Source: Mycobacterium paraffinicum (lineage in GTDB: Bacteria; Actinomycetota; Actinomycetes; Mycobacteriales; Mycobacteriaceae). Taken from it: DNA of 64,000 bases. A program made the translations under genes and the position numbers. Below are positions 46,443 through 55,350 of the stretch, in pieces (the first letter of the stretch is position 1; the number at the start of each line of letters is the position of its first letter). The notes below the pieces were generated by a model. The model was not told the origin of the DNA, ran no database searches, and saw nothing but the letters and a program-made list of their open reading frames with translations. The DNA lies in contig NZ_MPNT01000010.1 of assembly GCF_001907675.1 (NCBI RefSeq), positions 62,001 to 126,000 on the forward strand, written 5' to 3'.

Positions 46443-47124
46443 GAACGACCGGCGGCCGGGCGAACGGCCCGCGCTGCACCGCGCTGAGCCGGACCTCGGG
46501 CAGGTCGACGGACGGGTCGACGGTGTCCAGCCACGCGACGGCGTCCGCCACATCGGATACCCGAATCGCGTACATCTCGAAAGGCACCTCCTGGAGCATC
46601 TCGGTCTCCACCGGGCCGGGCGTCACGATGTGCACGGCGATGCCGTCGCGGTCGACCTCCAGCGCCAGGGCGCGGGCGAACGCGTTCATGCCGGCCTTCG
46701 ACGCCGAGTAGGCGGTGCGGGCCATCATCGGTTCGTGCGCCGCCGACGACGAGATGAACACGAACCGCGAACCCGCACGCATCCTTGGCAACGCGGCGGA
46801 GGTGACCACGAAGCACGAGTCCAGGTTGGCCGAGATGATGGTCCGCCACTGCTCGAACGTCTGCTTGCGAGCGTACGTTCCGCCCAGCGTTCCCGCCGCG
46901 TGGACGACCAGATCGATGCGCTCCAAAGCGCTTGTGGCCGTGACGAATCCGTCCGGATCCGAGGCGTCGGCCACCACGTGACGCGCGCCAATCTCCTCGG
47001 CGGCGGCCCGCAACGGGGCCTCGCGGCGCGCCGTCAGCACCACGTCGTAACCCAGTTCGGCCAACTTGCGACCGCACGCTTTGCCGATCCCGCCGCTGCC
47101 GCCGGTGACCAATGCGGTTCTCAA
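46405..47124 (-). CDS. short-chain dehydrogenase/reductase (SDR)
   Basis: 239 residues from ATG 47124. Nucleotide-binding TGGSGGIG (residues 7-14), HAAG in place of NNAG, ISSSAAH with the catalytic serine and YSASKAG with the Tyr-Lys pair. The C-terminal part ends in a basic tail. It lies 10 bp downstream of the GntR gene and is probably co-transcribed with it. Confidence 0.92.
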   Translation of the reverse strand: MRTALVTGGSGGIGKACGRKLAELGYDVVLTARREAPLRAAAEEIGARHVVADASDPDGFVTATSALERIDLVVHAAGTLGGTYARKQTFEQWRTIISANLDSCFVVTSAALPRMRAGSRFVFISSSAAHEPMMARTAYSASKAGMNAFARALALEVDRDGIAVHIVTPGPVETEMLQEVPFEMYAIRVSDVADAVAWLDTVDPSVDLPEVRLSAVQRGPFARPPVVPTEARRRRQGTP

Positions 47125-47134
47125 GGGGCGCCTC

Positions 47135-47956
47135 TTACGGTTGCCGGAAATCCCGCGTCCGCGACAAAGCCTGCGGCGACAGCGCGTGGATACGTTGGTC
47201 GTGCCGATCGGAGAGCACGTACGTCTGCGTGTCGGCGAGGTGGCGACCCGCGATGCGGCGCGCCCGGTCGACGTCGCCCTCGGCGATGGTCTCGGTCAGC
47301 TTGACATGCGTGCCGAGGACGGCGCGGCGTTGAGCCAGGGAGGGGTAGGTGCCGCGCGCCGCGCTCTCGTCCGCCCACTGTTGTTCGTGGCTGGTCCACA
47401 GCGACTCCAAGCTGCCGACAACCGCGATGATGGTGTGGTTTCCGCACCCGCGCACCACGAGATCGTGGAATTCCCGCCCGATTTCGGTGAACAGCGCGCC
47501 GTCCTCAATGTTTTCGGCCATCGCGTCGTTCACCCGGTTGAGTTCTGGGACCAAGGTGTCCGCGCGGTCCGGACGCCGGGCGGCCAGGGCGGCGCACGCG
47601 GGCTCGAGTTCCTGCAACGCCATTCCGAGGTCGGCGACCGCGACCGACTCGCTCTGCAGCAAAAGCCCGAGCATGTACGCGGCGCTGGTCTTCGCCGGCG
47701 CGTGCACGACGGCACCGCCGCGATTACCCCGCCGGACCGACACCAGGCCCTCGGTCTCGAGGATGCGCAGCGCTTCGCGCAGCGAAACCAGGCTCACGTT
47801 GAACTGCTCGACGAGTACCTCTTGCCGCGGCAAAAGGTCGCCGTCCGCCAGGTCGCCGTTGATAATCTGGCGGCGCAGCTCGTCGGCTACGATCTCAGCG
47901 ATCCGCGGCGCCGACAATCGGCGACGGGCGTCGGGCCCAATTCCCAAGTCGGTCAT
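47135..47956 (-). CDS. GntR-family transcriptional regulator (FCD/FadR subfamily)
   Basis: 273 residues from ATG 47956 with GAGG 6 nt upstream; a TTG at 47977 adds 7 codons. The winged helix (LRRQIINGDLADGDLLP, then QFNVSLVSLREALRILETEG) covers about residues 20-85 and the all-helical FCD effector domain follows, with the EFHDLVVRGCGNHTI metal/ligand motif. FCD regulators sense acids or acyl-CoAs. The divergent promoter with the CoA transferase contains the 20-nt motif at 47999, which may be its operator. Confidence 0.92.
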   Translation of the reverse strand: MTDLGIGPDARRRLSAPRIAEIVADELRRQIINGDLADGDLLPRQEVLVEQFNVSLVSLREALRILETEGLVSVRRGNRGGAVVHAPAKTSAAYMLGLLLQSESVAVADLGMALQELEPACAALAARRPDRADTLVPELNRVNDAMAENIEDGALFTEIGREFHDLVVRGCGNHTIIAVVGSLESLWTSHEQQWADESAARGTYPSLAQRRAVLGTHVKLTETIAEGDVDRARRIAGRHLADTQTYVLSDRHDQRIHALSPQALSRTRDFRQP

Positions 47957-47998
47957 CCGATCCTCGAAACCAATCAACTCGCTGGCTTAGCTATTTTA

Positions 47999-48018
47999 GC
48001 AGTAATGGTATAAATAGC
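47999..48018. promoter_or_regulatory. 20-nt motif upstream of GntR, 16/20 match to the 23404 site
   Basis: GCAGTAATGGTATAAATAGC agrees with the 23404-23423 site at 16 of 20 positions, including TATAAATAGC exactly. It lies between the GntR gene and the divergent CoA transferase, nested in a wider AGCTATTT/AAATAGCT inverted repeat (47989-48019). Confidence 0.6.
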
Positions 48019-48055
48019 TTCTTCGATCGCGTGTCGATCGGGAGGGCGGGTGTAA

Positions 48056-50440
48056 GTGAGCGAGCGGTCCGACAGCCGACCCACACCGCTGCACGACCTG
48101 CGTGTCGTCGAGATCAGTGACCGGATCGCCGGCAGCTACTGCGGGAAGCTGCTGGCCGATGCCGGCGCGCAGGTGCGCAAAATCGAACCGCCGCAGGGCG
48201 ATTGGTTGCGCGACTACTCCGCGACGCGATCGCCGGTGCCCGACGGCGAGAGCTCGCCCTTTTTCGCGTACCTGAACGCCGGCAAGCGCAGCATGACGTG
48301 CTCGCCCGGCTCCGCACGGTTTTCCGCGGAACTGGCCGCGGCGGACGTGGTGGTGATCACGGCCGGCCGCGAGCGGGCCGCGTCGCTGGGCGTCGAGCCG
48401 CAGCGGTTGATCGCCGCGGCTCCGGATGCGGTCGTCGTCACGATCTCCGACTTCGGCTGGACCGGACCGTACGCCGGGCGGGCCGCCAGCGAATTCACCC
48501 TGCAGGCGTGGGCGGGCTCGCCCGGCTTCCGCGGTGACCCGGCCGGGCCGCCGATCTCCATAGGCGGCGACCTCGGGGAGTACATGGGCGGGGTGTATGC
48601 CGCGTTCGGCGTGCTGGCCGTGCGTCGCCGCGTCGAACGCGGCGGACCCGGCGAGCACCTCGACCTGTCCATGCTCGAGGCGTTGACCGCGATGCAGAGC
48701 AGCGAATGGCTGCACTCTCAGTTGCTGCGCGTGCCGCCGATCCGCCGCACGCTCGAAGTCCCGTCCATCGAACCCGCCAAGGACGGCTACGTCGGGATCA
48801 CCATGGTGACCGGCCAGCAATGGCTCGACTTCGTCGCGATGGTCGGATGCCCGCAGCTCGAGGAGATCGAACAGCTGCGCTTCCAGATCGGCCGGTGGGC
48901 GTACCGCGACCTGATCCGCGAACAGATCGGCCCCTGGCTGGCCGAGCGGACCGTCCAGGAGATCGTCGAGCTCGGCCAGCTGTTCCGGTTGCCCATCGCG
49001 GCGCTGGGTAACGGCTCCACGATCCGGGGGATGGAGTACGTGACTGCGCGCGGGGCCTTCGTCCGCAACCCCGCCGGGTTTCATCAGCCCCGGGCGCCGT
49101 GGCTGATGTCGAAGTGCGCGCCCGCCCCGCTGCGCTGCACCCCTGTGCTGGGTGAGGCTGACGATGAAAATCCTTGGCCCCCAAGGGAAATCACTCCGAC
49201 GCCGTCGGCGACGGAATTGCCGCTGGCCGGTGTGCGCATCGTCGACCTGACCGCGTTCTGGGCCGGTCCGGCGGCGACCCACCTACTGGCCGCGTTCGGC
49301 GCCGACGTCGTCAAGGTGGAATCGATACAGCGGCCCGACGGCATTCGCTACTCGGGCGGCATGCGCACCGACGTCGACGATTGGTGGGAGTACGGCTGGG
49401 TGTTCCACGCCATGAACACCAACAAGCGTTCGGTGACACTGGATTTGGGATCCGAGGACGGGCGGCGCCTGTTCACCGAGCTGGCCGCCGGCGCCGACGT
49501 GGTGATCGAGAACTTCTCACCTCGCGTGATGGAACAATTCGGGCTGACCGCCGAGGTGCTGCTGGACGTCAACCCCAGGCTCGTGGTCGCCAGGATGCCG
49601 GCCTTCGGGCTGGACGGGCCCTGGCGAGACCGGGTCGGATTCGCCCCGACCATGGAGCAGATCGCCGGCCTGGCGTGGGTGACCGGGTTGCCCGACACCC
49701 CGCCGGTCACGCCGCGCGGGGCGTGCGACCCGCTGGCCGGTGTGCACGCCGCTTTCGCCGTGCTGGCCGCGCTGAACTTCGCCGAACGCACGGGCACGGG
49801 CCAGCTGGTCGAGCTGCCGATGCTCGAAACGGTGTTGAACGCCACCGCGATACAGGCAATCGAATCCGAGGTCTTCGGCACGATGCTGGACCGGCGGGGC
49901 AACCGCGGTTTCGGCCACGCGATTCAGAACATCTACCGCTGCGCCGGGGAAGACGATTGGATCGCGGTCACCGTGCGCAACGACCGGCAGTGGGCGGCGT
50001 TGGCCGAGCTGATGGATCGACCGGCCTGGTGTGAGGAGGAGCTGTCTACCGTCGCCGGGCGGCTTCAGCGGGCCGACGACATAGATCGCCGGCTGGCGGC
50101 GTGGTTCGGCCGGCAACCCCTTGGCCCGACGGTGGAGCGCTTGGCCGCCGCGGGCATACCCGCCGCTCCGGTGGTGTCGCCGTCGCTCGTCACCGACAAT
50201 CCCCAACTACGCCACCGCGGCTTCCTGGAGACGCTGCACCACCCCCGCACCGGCGCGGGCCTCTACCCCTGCCCACCGTTCGCCCGGCTCGCCGGACAGG
50301 ACAAGTGGCTGCGGCGACCACCGCCGCGGTTGGGCGAGCACAATGAGGACATACTGCGTGATCGGTGCGGGCTGACCGACGAAGAACTGACGCGCCTCGC
50401 GAGCAGCGGGGTGATCGGGACCCGACCCAAGGGCCTCTAG
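48056..50440 (+). CDS. tandem-fused CaiB/BaiF CoA transferase
   Basis: 794 residues from GTG 48056 with GGGAGGG upstream. The protein contains two complete family III CoA transferase domains: residues 1 to about 375 (VVEISDRIAGSYCGKLLADA, GDLGEYMGGVYAAFG) and about 385 to 794 (GVRIVDLTAFWAGPAATHLL, CDPLAGVHAAFAVLAAL). Normal members are about 400 residues and form interlocked dimers, so the fusion may be a built-in heterodimer. First of a short plus-strand unit with the ferredoxin gene 18 bp downstream. Confidence 0.92.
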   Translation: MSERSDSRPTPLHDLRVVEISDRIAGSYCGKLLADAGAQVRKIEPPQGDWLRDYSATRSPVPDGESSPFFAYLNAGKRSMTCSPGSARFSAELAAADVVVITAGRERAASLGVEPQRLIAAAPDAVVVTISDFGWTGPYAGRAASEFTLQAWAGSPGFRGDPAGPPISIGGDLGEYMGGVYAAFGVLAVRRRVERGGPGEHLDLSMLEALTAMQSSEWLHSQLLRVPPIRRTLEVPSIEPAKDGYVGITMVTGQQWLDFVAMVGCPQLEEIEQLRFQIGRWAYRDLIREQIGPWLAERTVQEIVELGQLFRLPIAALGNGSTIRGMEYVTARGAFVRNPAGFHQPRAPWLMSKCAPAPLRCTPVLGEADDENPWPPREITPTPSATELPLAGVRIVDLTAFWAGPAATHLLAAFGADVVKVESIQRPDGIRYSGGMRTDVDDWWEYGWVFHAMNTNKRSVTLDLGSEDGRRLFTELAAGADVVIENFSPRVMEQFGLTAEVLLDVNPRLVVARMPAFGLDGPWRDRVGFAPTMEQIAGLAWVTGLPDTPPVTPRGACDPLAGVHAAFAVLAALNFAERTGTGQLVELPMLETVLNATAIQAIESEVFGTMLDRRGNRGFGHAIQNIYRCAGEDDWIAVTVRNDRQWAALAELMDRPAWCEEELSTVAGRLQRADDIDRRLAAWFGRQPLGPTVERLAAAGIPAAPVVSPSLVTDNPQLRHRGFLETLHHPRTGAGLYPCPPFARLAGQDKWLRRPPPRLGEHNEDILRDRCGLTDEELTRLASSGVIGTRPKGL

Positions 50441-50458
50441 AGAAGTGGAGGGCATCTG

Positions 50459-50650
50459 ATGCGTGTGACGGTTGACGAAAGCCTGTGCGAGGCCAACGGT
50501 TTCTGCGAATCGCTGGCGCCGGAAGTCTTCGAGCTGGGCGACGAGGACGTGGTGCAGATCGCGGACGGCCCCGTGCCGCCGCGGCTGGAGATCGACGTGC
50601 GTGCCGCGGTGGACCAGTGCCCCAAGGCCGCGCTGCGGCTGATCGACTGA
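50459..50650 (+). CDS. [3Fe-4S]-type ferredoxin
   Basis: 63 residues from ATG 50459. Three cysteines, C10, C16 and C54, with C-x5-C and a C-terminal CP. The position of a fourth ligand in the first loop (normally Cys in 4Fe-4S ferredoxins) reads Asn13, the pattern of mycobacterial P450 ferredoxins such as Rv0763c-type proteins. It probably donates electrons to one of the nearby P450s, most obviously the one at 51137. Confidence 0.9.
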   Translation: MRVTVDESLCEANGFCESLAPEVFELGDEDVVQIADGPVPPRLEIDVRAAVDQCPKAALRLID

Positions 50651-50691
50651 CGCCGCGCGCACATGTCGGTGGCGCACCATAGACTGCGTCT

Positions 50692-51132
50692 ATGTCGTCG
50701 CGAGATATGGCCAAGTACGCGGCGATGCGGCCCTACTTCGAAGTGGTCGCTGGGGGTTTGAGTGGCTTGGTCGACGGGACGGACTTCTTCGACATGCACG
50801 CGGAAGACGTGGTGGTCGAATACGTCATCACCGTCCCGGACTACCCGCGCCGCATCGTCGGCCGCGAAGCGCTGGCCGAGCTGTACTCCGACTACGGGGA
50901 TTCGATCGTCCAGAGCGGCAGCAGCGACGTGTACCGCTATTACGACCCGGAGAAGTCGGTGGTGATTCTCGAGTACACGATGCACGGGACGGTGGTGCGC
51001 ACGGGCGCGCCGTACGTCAACCGATTCATCTCGGTGATCACCGTGAAGGACCGCAAGATCGTGCACTGGCGTGACTACCTGGACCCATTGGCCGTCCTCG
51101 CGGCCTTCGGGGATTCGCCGCCACCCTATTGA
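50692..51132 (+). CDS. SnoaL-like (NTF2-fold) protein
   Basis: 146 residues from ATG 50692. The NTF2-like cone fold is suggested by the N-terminal helices, DFFDMHAEDVVVEYVITVPD and the C-terminal VITVKDRKIVHWRDYLDP. Members include epoxide hydrolases, ketosteroid isomerases and polyketide cyclases. The active-site acid cannot be assigned. Converges tail-to-tail with the P450 gene, 4 bp apart. A separate SnoaL-like gene is at 55351 and a broken one at 7523. Confidence 0.83.
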   Translation: MSSRDMAKYAAMRPYFEVVAGGLSGLVDGTDFFDMHAEDVVVEYVITVPDYPRRIVGREALAELYSDYGDSIVQSGSSDVYRYYDPEKSVVILEYTMHGTVVRTGAPYVNRFISVITVKDRKIVHWRDYLDPLAVLAAFGDSPPPY

Positions 51133-51136
51133 GCTT

Positions 51137-52375
51137 CTAACGCCGTTCCGTCAGCGAGATCGACATCTCGTCGTAGATCGACATGTTTGTCATCAGGTTC
51201 GGAAACGCCACCGTGGCCGGCCCGATCGCGATGTCGTCGCAGCGCAGCAGCAGCTCGTCGAACACCGCGCGGAGTTCCGCCCGCGCGAGCATGGCACCAA
51301 GGCAGTGGTGCGGTCCGCCGCCGCCGAAAGCCACGTGCGGATTGGGTTGACGGCCGATGTCGAAGGTGAACGGCGAGGAAAAGACCTCATCGTCGCGGTT
51401 CGCCGAACGCAGCATCGACACCACGCGCTCGCCCTTGGCGATGTGCTGGCCGTCCATCTCGACGTCGACCTTGGCGGTGCGCGTCCAGTAGGCCACCGGC
51501 GATGCCCAGCGCAACACCTCCTCGACCGCTGTCGCGCGCAGGCTTTCGTCCCTCCGATAGCGCTCGATCTGCTCAGGGTTGGCCAGAAAGGCCTGCAGCC
51601 CGATCGCGAGGGCGTTCTTGGTGGTGTCGCTGCCCGCGAAAGCCAGGACGAAGAAGAAGAATTCGAGTTCGTTGGGGGGCAACCTGAATTCCACACCGTC
51701 ATCGCTGGTGACCACCGCCGACGCCAGTGTGCTCCAGATGTCGTCGGTGGGGTTACGCCGCTTCTGGGCGGTCAGCTCCATGGCGTAGTCGAAAACCGAG
51801 GCGAAGAGCTCGAGCTCCACCTGCCCGGACGGGCGGGCTTCGGGCGCAAGCGCCTTCAGGATGCGGTCGAAGAGGTCGAAGACGCGCGGTCGGTCCTCCT
51901 CGGGGATGCCGATGATGTCGCCGATCACCGTCATCGGCAATGCGTCGGCGACGTCCTCGATCCAATCGCCGCCGCCCGCTGCGAGCAGGTCGTCGATCAT
52001 CCGTGCCGCACGCGCGCGGATGCCGTCCTCCAGCTTGGCGATCGCTCGCGGATTGAACGCATTAGAGATGAGTTTGCGGCGTTTGTTGAGGTCCGGGGGG
52101 TCCAGCGTGATGATCGTTGGCGACGACGAGAACATGGCGACCGGCTGGATGAGCGGGCCGTCGGCCGCGGTGAACGACTCGGTGTCCCGGTGCAGGCGAA
52201 CGGCGTGCCGGTGTTTGGTCGCCACCCAGAAATCGCGGTGCACCGTCTTGGCGACGCCGGGAGTCAGTTCGTGCCGGAACAGTGGGCGGCTGTGCCGCAA
52301 CTCCGCGAACACGTCGTCCGGAAAGCCGTTGCGCCACAGCGCGAAGTCGGAAAGGTCCACTGCCGCAGCCGTCAT
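51137..52375 (-). CDS. cytochrome P450
   Basis: 412 residues from ATG 52375 (TTG 52381 also in frame). Motifs: I-helix FAGSDTT (about 250), K-helix EEVLRWASP, haem loop FGGGGPHHCLG near 353. The FGGGGPHHCLG-AMLARAEL signature resembles the CYP124/125/142 clan that oxidises sterol and branched-lipid side chains; the specific assignment is uncertain. Divergent from a KshA-like Rieske oxygenase, with a shared 151-bp promoter carrying an A/T-rich motif at 52426. Confidence 0.94.
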   Translation of the reverse strand: MTAAAVDLSDFALWRNGFPDDVFAELRHSRPLFRHELTPGVAKTVHRDFWVATKHRHAVRLHRDTESFTAADGPLIQPVAMFSSSPTIITLDPPDLNKRRKLISNAFNPRAIAKLEDGIRARAARMIDDLLAAGGGDWIEDVADALPMTVIGDIIGIPEEDRPRVFDLFDRILKALAPEARPSGQVELELFASVFDYAMELTAQKRRNPTDDIWSTLASAVVTSDDGVEFRLPPNELEFFFFVLAFAGSDTTKNALAIGLQAFLANPEQIERYRRDESLRATAVEEVLRWASPVAYWTRTAKVDVEMDGQHIAKGERVVSMLRSANRDDEVFSSPFTFDIGRQPNPHVAFGGGGPHHCLGAMLARAELRAVFDELLLRCDDIAIGPATVAFPNLMTNMSIYDEMSISLTERR

Positions 52376-52425
52376 GTTCAAACCCCGCTCTGCCGGGCGC
52401 GCTTGGTGTCGCGTTGACGTTCAAT

Positions 52426-52446
52426 GCTTAAAATAGTAAAAATAGA
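52426..52446. promoter_or_regulatory. A/T-rich motif of the GCTAT-N10-ATAGC class (21 nt)
   Basis: GCTTAAAATAGTAAAAATAG followed by A. The right part, TAGTAAAAATAG, matches TAGTATAAATAG of the 23404 site at 11 of 12 positions; the left GCT is one base further away. It lies in the divergent promoter of the P450 and Rieske oxygenase genes. Confidence 0.45.
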
Positions 52447-52526
52447 CGTTGTCGTCGAACCGCGGTGAGTGAAGGGCGGCCCAGTTGCGCTCGGCTCGCC
52501 TGGGCAGGGCGGGATATGGAGAGCTT

Positions 52527-53654
52527 GTGACGCATACAATTTCGGACCCGACCTCGGATTCGGCCGGGGATCCCTCGGAACGCGAGTTCGGCCAGGCCGG
52601 CATCGCGCTGTCGACCTACCGATTCCCCACGGGATGGTTCATGGTTGCCTTCGGCTCCGACATCGCCGCCGGTCAGGTCAAGCGTGCCCATTACTTCGGT
52701 GAGGAACTCGTGATCTTCCGCACCGAGTCCGGCCAGGTGCACGTGATGGACGCCTACTGCCAGCACCTCGGCGCCAATCTGGGCGTCGGGGGCACCGTGG
52801 AAGGCGACAACATCGTCTGCCCCTGGCACGGCTGGCGCTGGCGCGGGGACGGCACCAATGCGCTGATTCCCTACAGCAAGATCGGTTGCAAGAACAACGT
52901 CCGCATCCGCACCTACCCGACAATGGAGTGGTACGGCTTCATCCTCGCCTGGCACGAGCGCCACGGTCGGGCGCCATACTGGCAGCCCCCCGTGTTGCCC
53001 GAATTGGAAACCAACGAGTTCTACCCGCTGCACCCGCACACCCAGATGGTCAACCGGGTGAAGGTGCACCCGCAGATGATCATCGAGAACGCGGCCGACC
53101 CCTACCACGTGCAATACGTGCACAAGGCCGCCAATCCCGCCACCACCGCGTCGTTCGAGGTCTCCGGCTACCACCTGCACGCGACCGTCAACGCCCATTT
53201 CGGCGGCGGCCGCGCGTCGACCTGGCTGACCCCCAACGGGCCGGTCGACGCCAAGATCATCTACGACAACTACTCACTGGGGCTGGGAGTCGTCCGCTTC
53301 CCGAGCGAGCTGGTGGCCACCGTCCAGGTCACCGGGCAGACGCCGGTCGACGAGGACTACACCGATTACTTCTACACGCAGGCGTCGGTCCGCGAGCCGG
53401 GCGACGCGGGCGACGTGCCGACCGGTCGCGCGGCCAAATTCCTGGCGCTGCAACAAGAAGTCATCAAACAGGACTTCTTCACGTGGGAGAACATGAAGTA
53501 CCTGGAGAAGCCGAACCTGGCTCCCGAAGAGGCGCACGACTATGCGGCCCTTCGCCGCTGGGCGCACCGCTTCTACCCGGGCACGCAGCCGTCGCCGTCC
53601 GACTTCGGCTACACCGCGGCCGGTGAGCCCGATCCGGCGGCCGCGAAAGCCTAA
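52527..53654 (+). CDS. Rieske non-haem iron oxygenase, oxygenase component (KshA-like)
   Basis: 375 residues from GTG 52527 with GGAGA 5 nt upstream. Rieske ligands C78-x-H80 and C98-x2-H101; the mononuclear iron motif lies in IENAADPYHVQYVHKA. Similar to KshA-type steroid hydroxylases and to the oxygenase at 5235, but longer, with an N-terminal extension. It starts a plus-strand operon with the CoA ligase 20 bp downstream. Electron donor not encoded nearby. Confidence 0.92.
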   Translation: MTHTISDPTSDSAGDPSEREFGQAGIALSTYRFPTGWFMVAFGSDIAAGQVKRAHYFGEELVIFRTESGQVHVMDAYCQHLGANLGVGGTVEGDNIVCPWHGWRWRGDGTNALIPYSKIGCKNNVRIRTYPTMEWYGFILAWHERHGRAPYWQPPVLPELETNEFYPLHPHTQMVNRVKVHPQMIIENAADPYHVQYVHKAANPATTASFEVSGYHLHATVNAHFGGGRASTWLTPNGPVDAKIIYDNYSLGLGVVRFPSELVATVQVTGQTPVDEDYTDYFYTQASVREPGDAGDVPTGRAAKFLALQQEVIKQDFFTWENMKYLEKPNLAPEEAHDYAALRRWAHRFYPGTQPSPSDFGYTAAGEPDPAAAKA

Positions 53655-53674
53655 TCGGAAGCCCTGGAGGCCTC

Positions 53675-55255
53675 ATGTGCCCCGACCCGAGCGGACCGCT
53701 TGGGCCCTCCCATTTCGGTGTCGAGAGTTTCACCGTTTCGGCGGTCCTCGACCGGCGCGCCGAGCAGTATCCCGACCAGGTGATGATGTCGATCGCCGGC
53801 GTCGACGTGACCTTCGAGCAGATGCGGCAGCGGTCCTGCGCCGCGGCGAACCTGCTCGCGGACTCAGGCGTTGGCGCCGGTGACTGCGTGGCCCTGTTCA
53901 CCGGAACATGCCCGGAATGGGTGTACTTCTGGCTGGGCGCGGCGCGCCTCGGTGCGGTGAGCGCGGCCGTCAACGCCGCGAACAAGGGAGACTTCCTGCT
54001 GCACACCCTGCGGCTGTCGCAGGCCAAGGTGATCCTCACCGACGGCGAGCGGCGGGCCCGGGTCGAGCAGGTTGCCGGCGCGCTGGACGTCGCGCCCAGC
54101 CTTGTGCTGCAAGACGATTCACTCGATGCGGCGTTGAGCAGCGGCGGGCGTTCCCCGGATACGCGCACCGCGTCGGGGGAGGTGGGCGCTCTGTTTTTCA
54201 CGTCCGGCACCACCGGTCCATCGAAAGCGGTTGCCACGACGTGGCATTACCTGTTCACGGTGGCCGCGACGGTCGCGTCGGCCTGGGAATTGCGTGCCGG
54301 GGAGGTGCTGTGGACGGCGATGCCGCTGTTTCACCTGAGCGCGGCTCCCGCCGTGTTGGCCCCGATGCTGCTCGGCGCCACGACCGTGCTGGCCCAGGCG
54401 TTCCACCCCAGCGAGGTCTGGGACGACATCCGCGCGTGCAATGCCGTCGGCTTCGCCGGCGCGGGCGCGATGGTGTCGATGCTGCATAACCTGCCCGCGG
54501 ATCCCCGGGACGCCCAGTTGCCACTGCGGTTCATCTCCGCGGCTCCGATCGACGCCAAGGCGTATCGCGACATCGAAAAGCGTTACGGCTGCCGGATCGT
54601 CACGATGTACGGGATGACCGAGGCGTTCCCGATCGCCGTCAAGACCCTGGGTGACGATGGGGTGCCCGGGACGTCGGGCCGGCCGAATCCGAACTTCGAC
54701 GTGCGCATCCTCGACGAAGCCGGCGATCCGTTGCCCGTCGGCGCGGTCGGGGAGATCGCCTGCCGTCCCCGGTACCCGGGCGTGATGAGCGAAGGCTATG
54801 TCGGCGAGGGCTCACGGGTGATTCCCCACCAGGAATGGTTTCGCACCGGCGACCTCGGCCGGCTCGACGCCGAAGGCAACTTGAGCTACGTCGACCGCCG
54901 CAAGGATTCGCTGCGCCGGCGGGGAGAAAACGTCTCCTCGGTCGAAGTGGAGGCCGTCGTCATGAGCCATCCGGCGGTGGCCGAAGCCGCCGCAGTCGGG
55001 GTGCCCAGTGCGTTGGGCGAAGACGACATCCTGCTGGTGCTGACGTTGCGGCCCGGGGCCACAGTGGATTATCCCCAGCTGCTCGATTTCTGTGCGGCCC
55101 GGATGCCGTACTTCTGTGTGCCGCGATTTGTGGAGACCGTCAGCGAACTTCCGAAGAACGTCATCGGGCGGATACGCAAGGACCTGTTACGCGAGCGGGG
55201 GGTGACCGAGGAGGCGTGGGATCGTGAAGCTCAGGGCTATATCGTTAGCCGGTAA
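53675..55255 (+). CDS. acyl-CoA ligase-like protein (AMP-binding) with altered catalytic lysine
   Basis: 526 residues from ATG 53675 with GGAGG upstream. AMP-binding family: P-loop FFTSGTTGPSKAV, TMYGMTEAFPIAV, WFRTGDLGRLDAEGNLSYVDR. The C-terminal A10 motif reads NVIGRIRKDL, with Arg where the catalytic adenylation Lys normally stands in G-K-[IV]-x-K. Activity may be reduced or changed. The closest relatives are CaiC/cyclohexanecarboxyl-type ligases. Its stop lies inside the first of two direct repeats. Confidence 0.9.
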   Translation: MCPDPSGPLGPSHFGVESFTVSAVLDRRAEQYPDQVMMSIAGVDVTFEQMRQRSCAAANLLADSGVGAGDCVALFTGTCPEWVYFWLGAARLGAVSAAVNAANKGDFLLHTLRLSQAKVILTDGERRARVEQVAGALDVAPSLVLQDDSLDAALSSGGRSPDTRTASGEVGALFFTSGTTGPSKAVATTWHYLFTVAATVASAWELRAGEVLWTAMPLFHLSAAPAVLAPMLLGATTVLAQAFHPSEVWDDIRACNAVGFAGAGAMVSMLHNLPADPRDAQLPLRFISAAPIDAKAYRDIEKRYGCRIVTMYGMTEAFPIAVKTLGDDGVPGTSGRPNPNFDVRILDEAGDPLPVGAVGEIACRPRYPGVMSEGYVGEGSRVIPHQEWFRTGDLGRLDAEGNLSYVDRRKDSLRRRGENVSSVEVEAVVMSHPAVAEAAAVGVPSALGEDDILLVLTLRPGATVDYPQLLDFCAARMPYFCVPRFVETVSELPKNVIGRIRKDLLRERGVTEEAWDREAQGYIVSR

Positions 55256-55302
55256 GTTACGTCAATGTTACGCAATCGCCGGTAAGTTACTTTAATGTTA
55301 CG
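55248..55302. repeat. two 25-bp direct repeats across a stop codon
   Basis: Copies at 55248-55272 and 55278-55302 differ at 2 of 25 positions and are spaced exactly 30 bp (about three helical turns). Each begins GCCGGTAAGTTAC and ends AATGTTACG, containing the GTAA-G-TTAC palindrome. The first covers the stop codon of the CoA ligase; the SnoaL-like gene starts at 55351. Likely regulator binding sites for the downstream operon. Confidence 0.7.
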
Positions 55303-55350
55303 TGCGTCCGCTCGTTGGCAGTCGTTTCCCGGGAGAATCTGGAGACCGCA

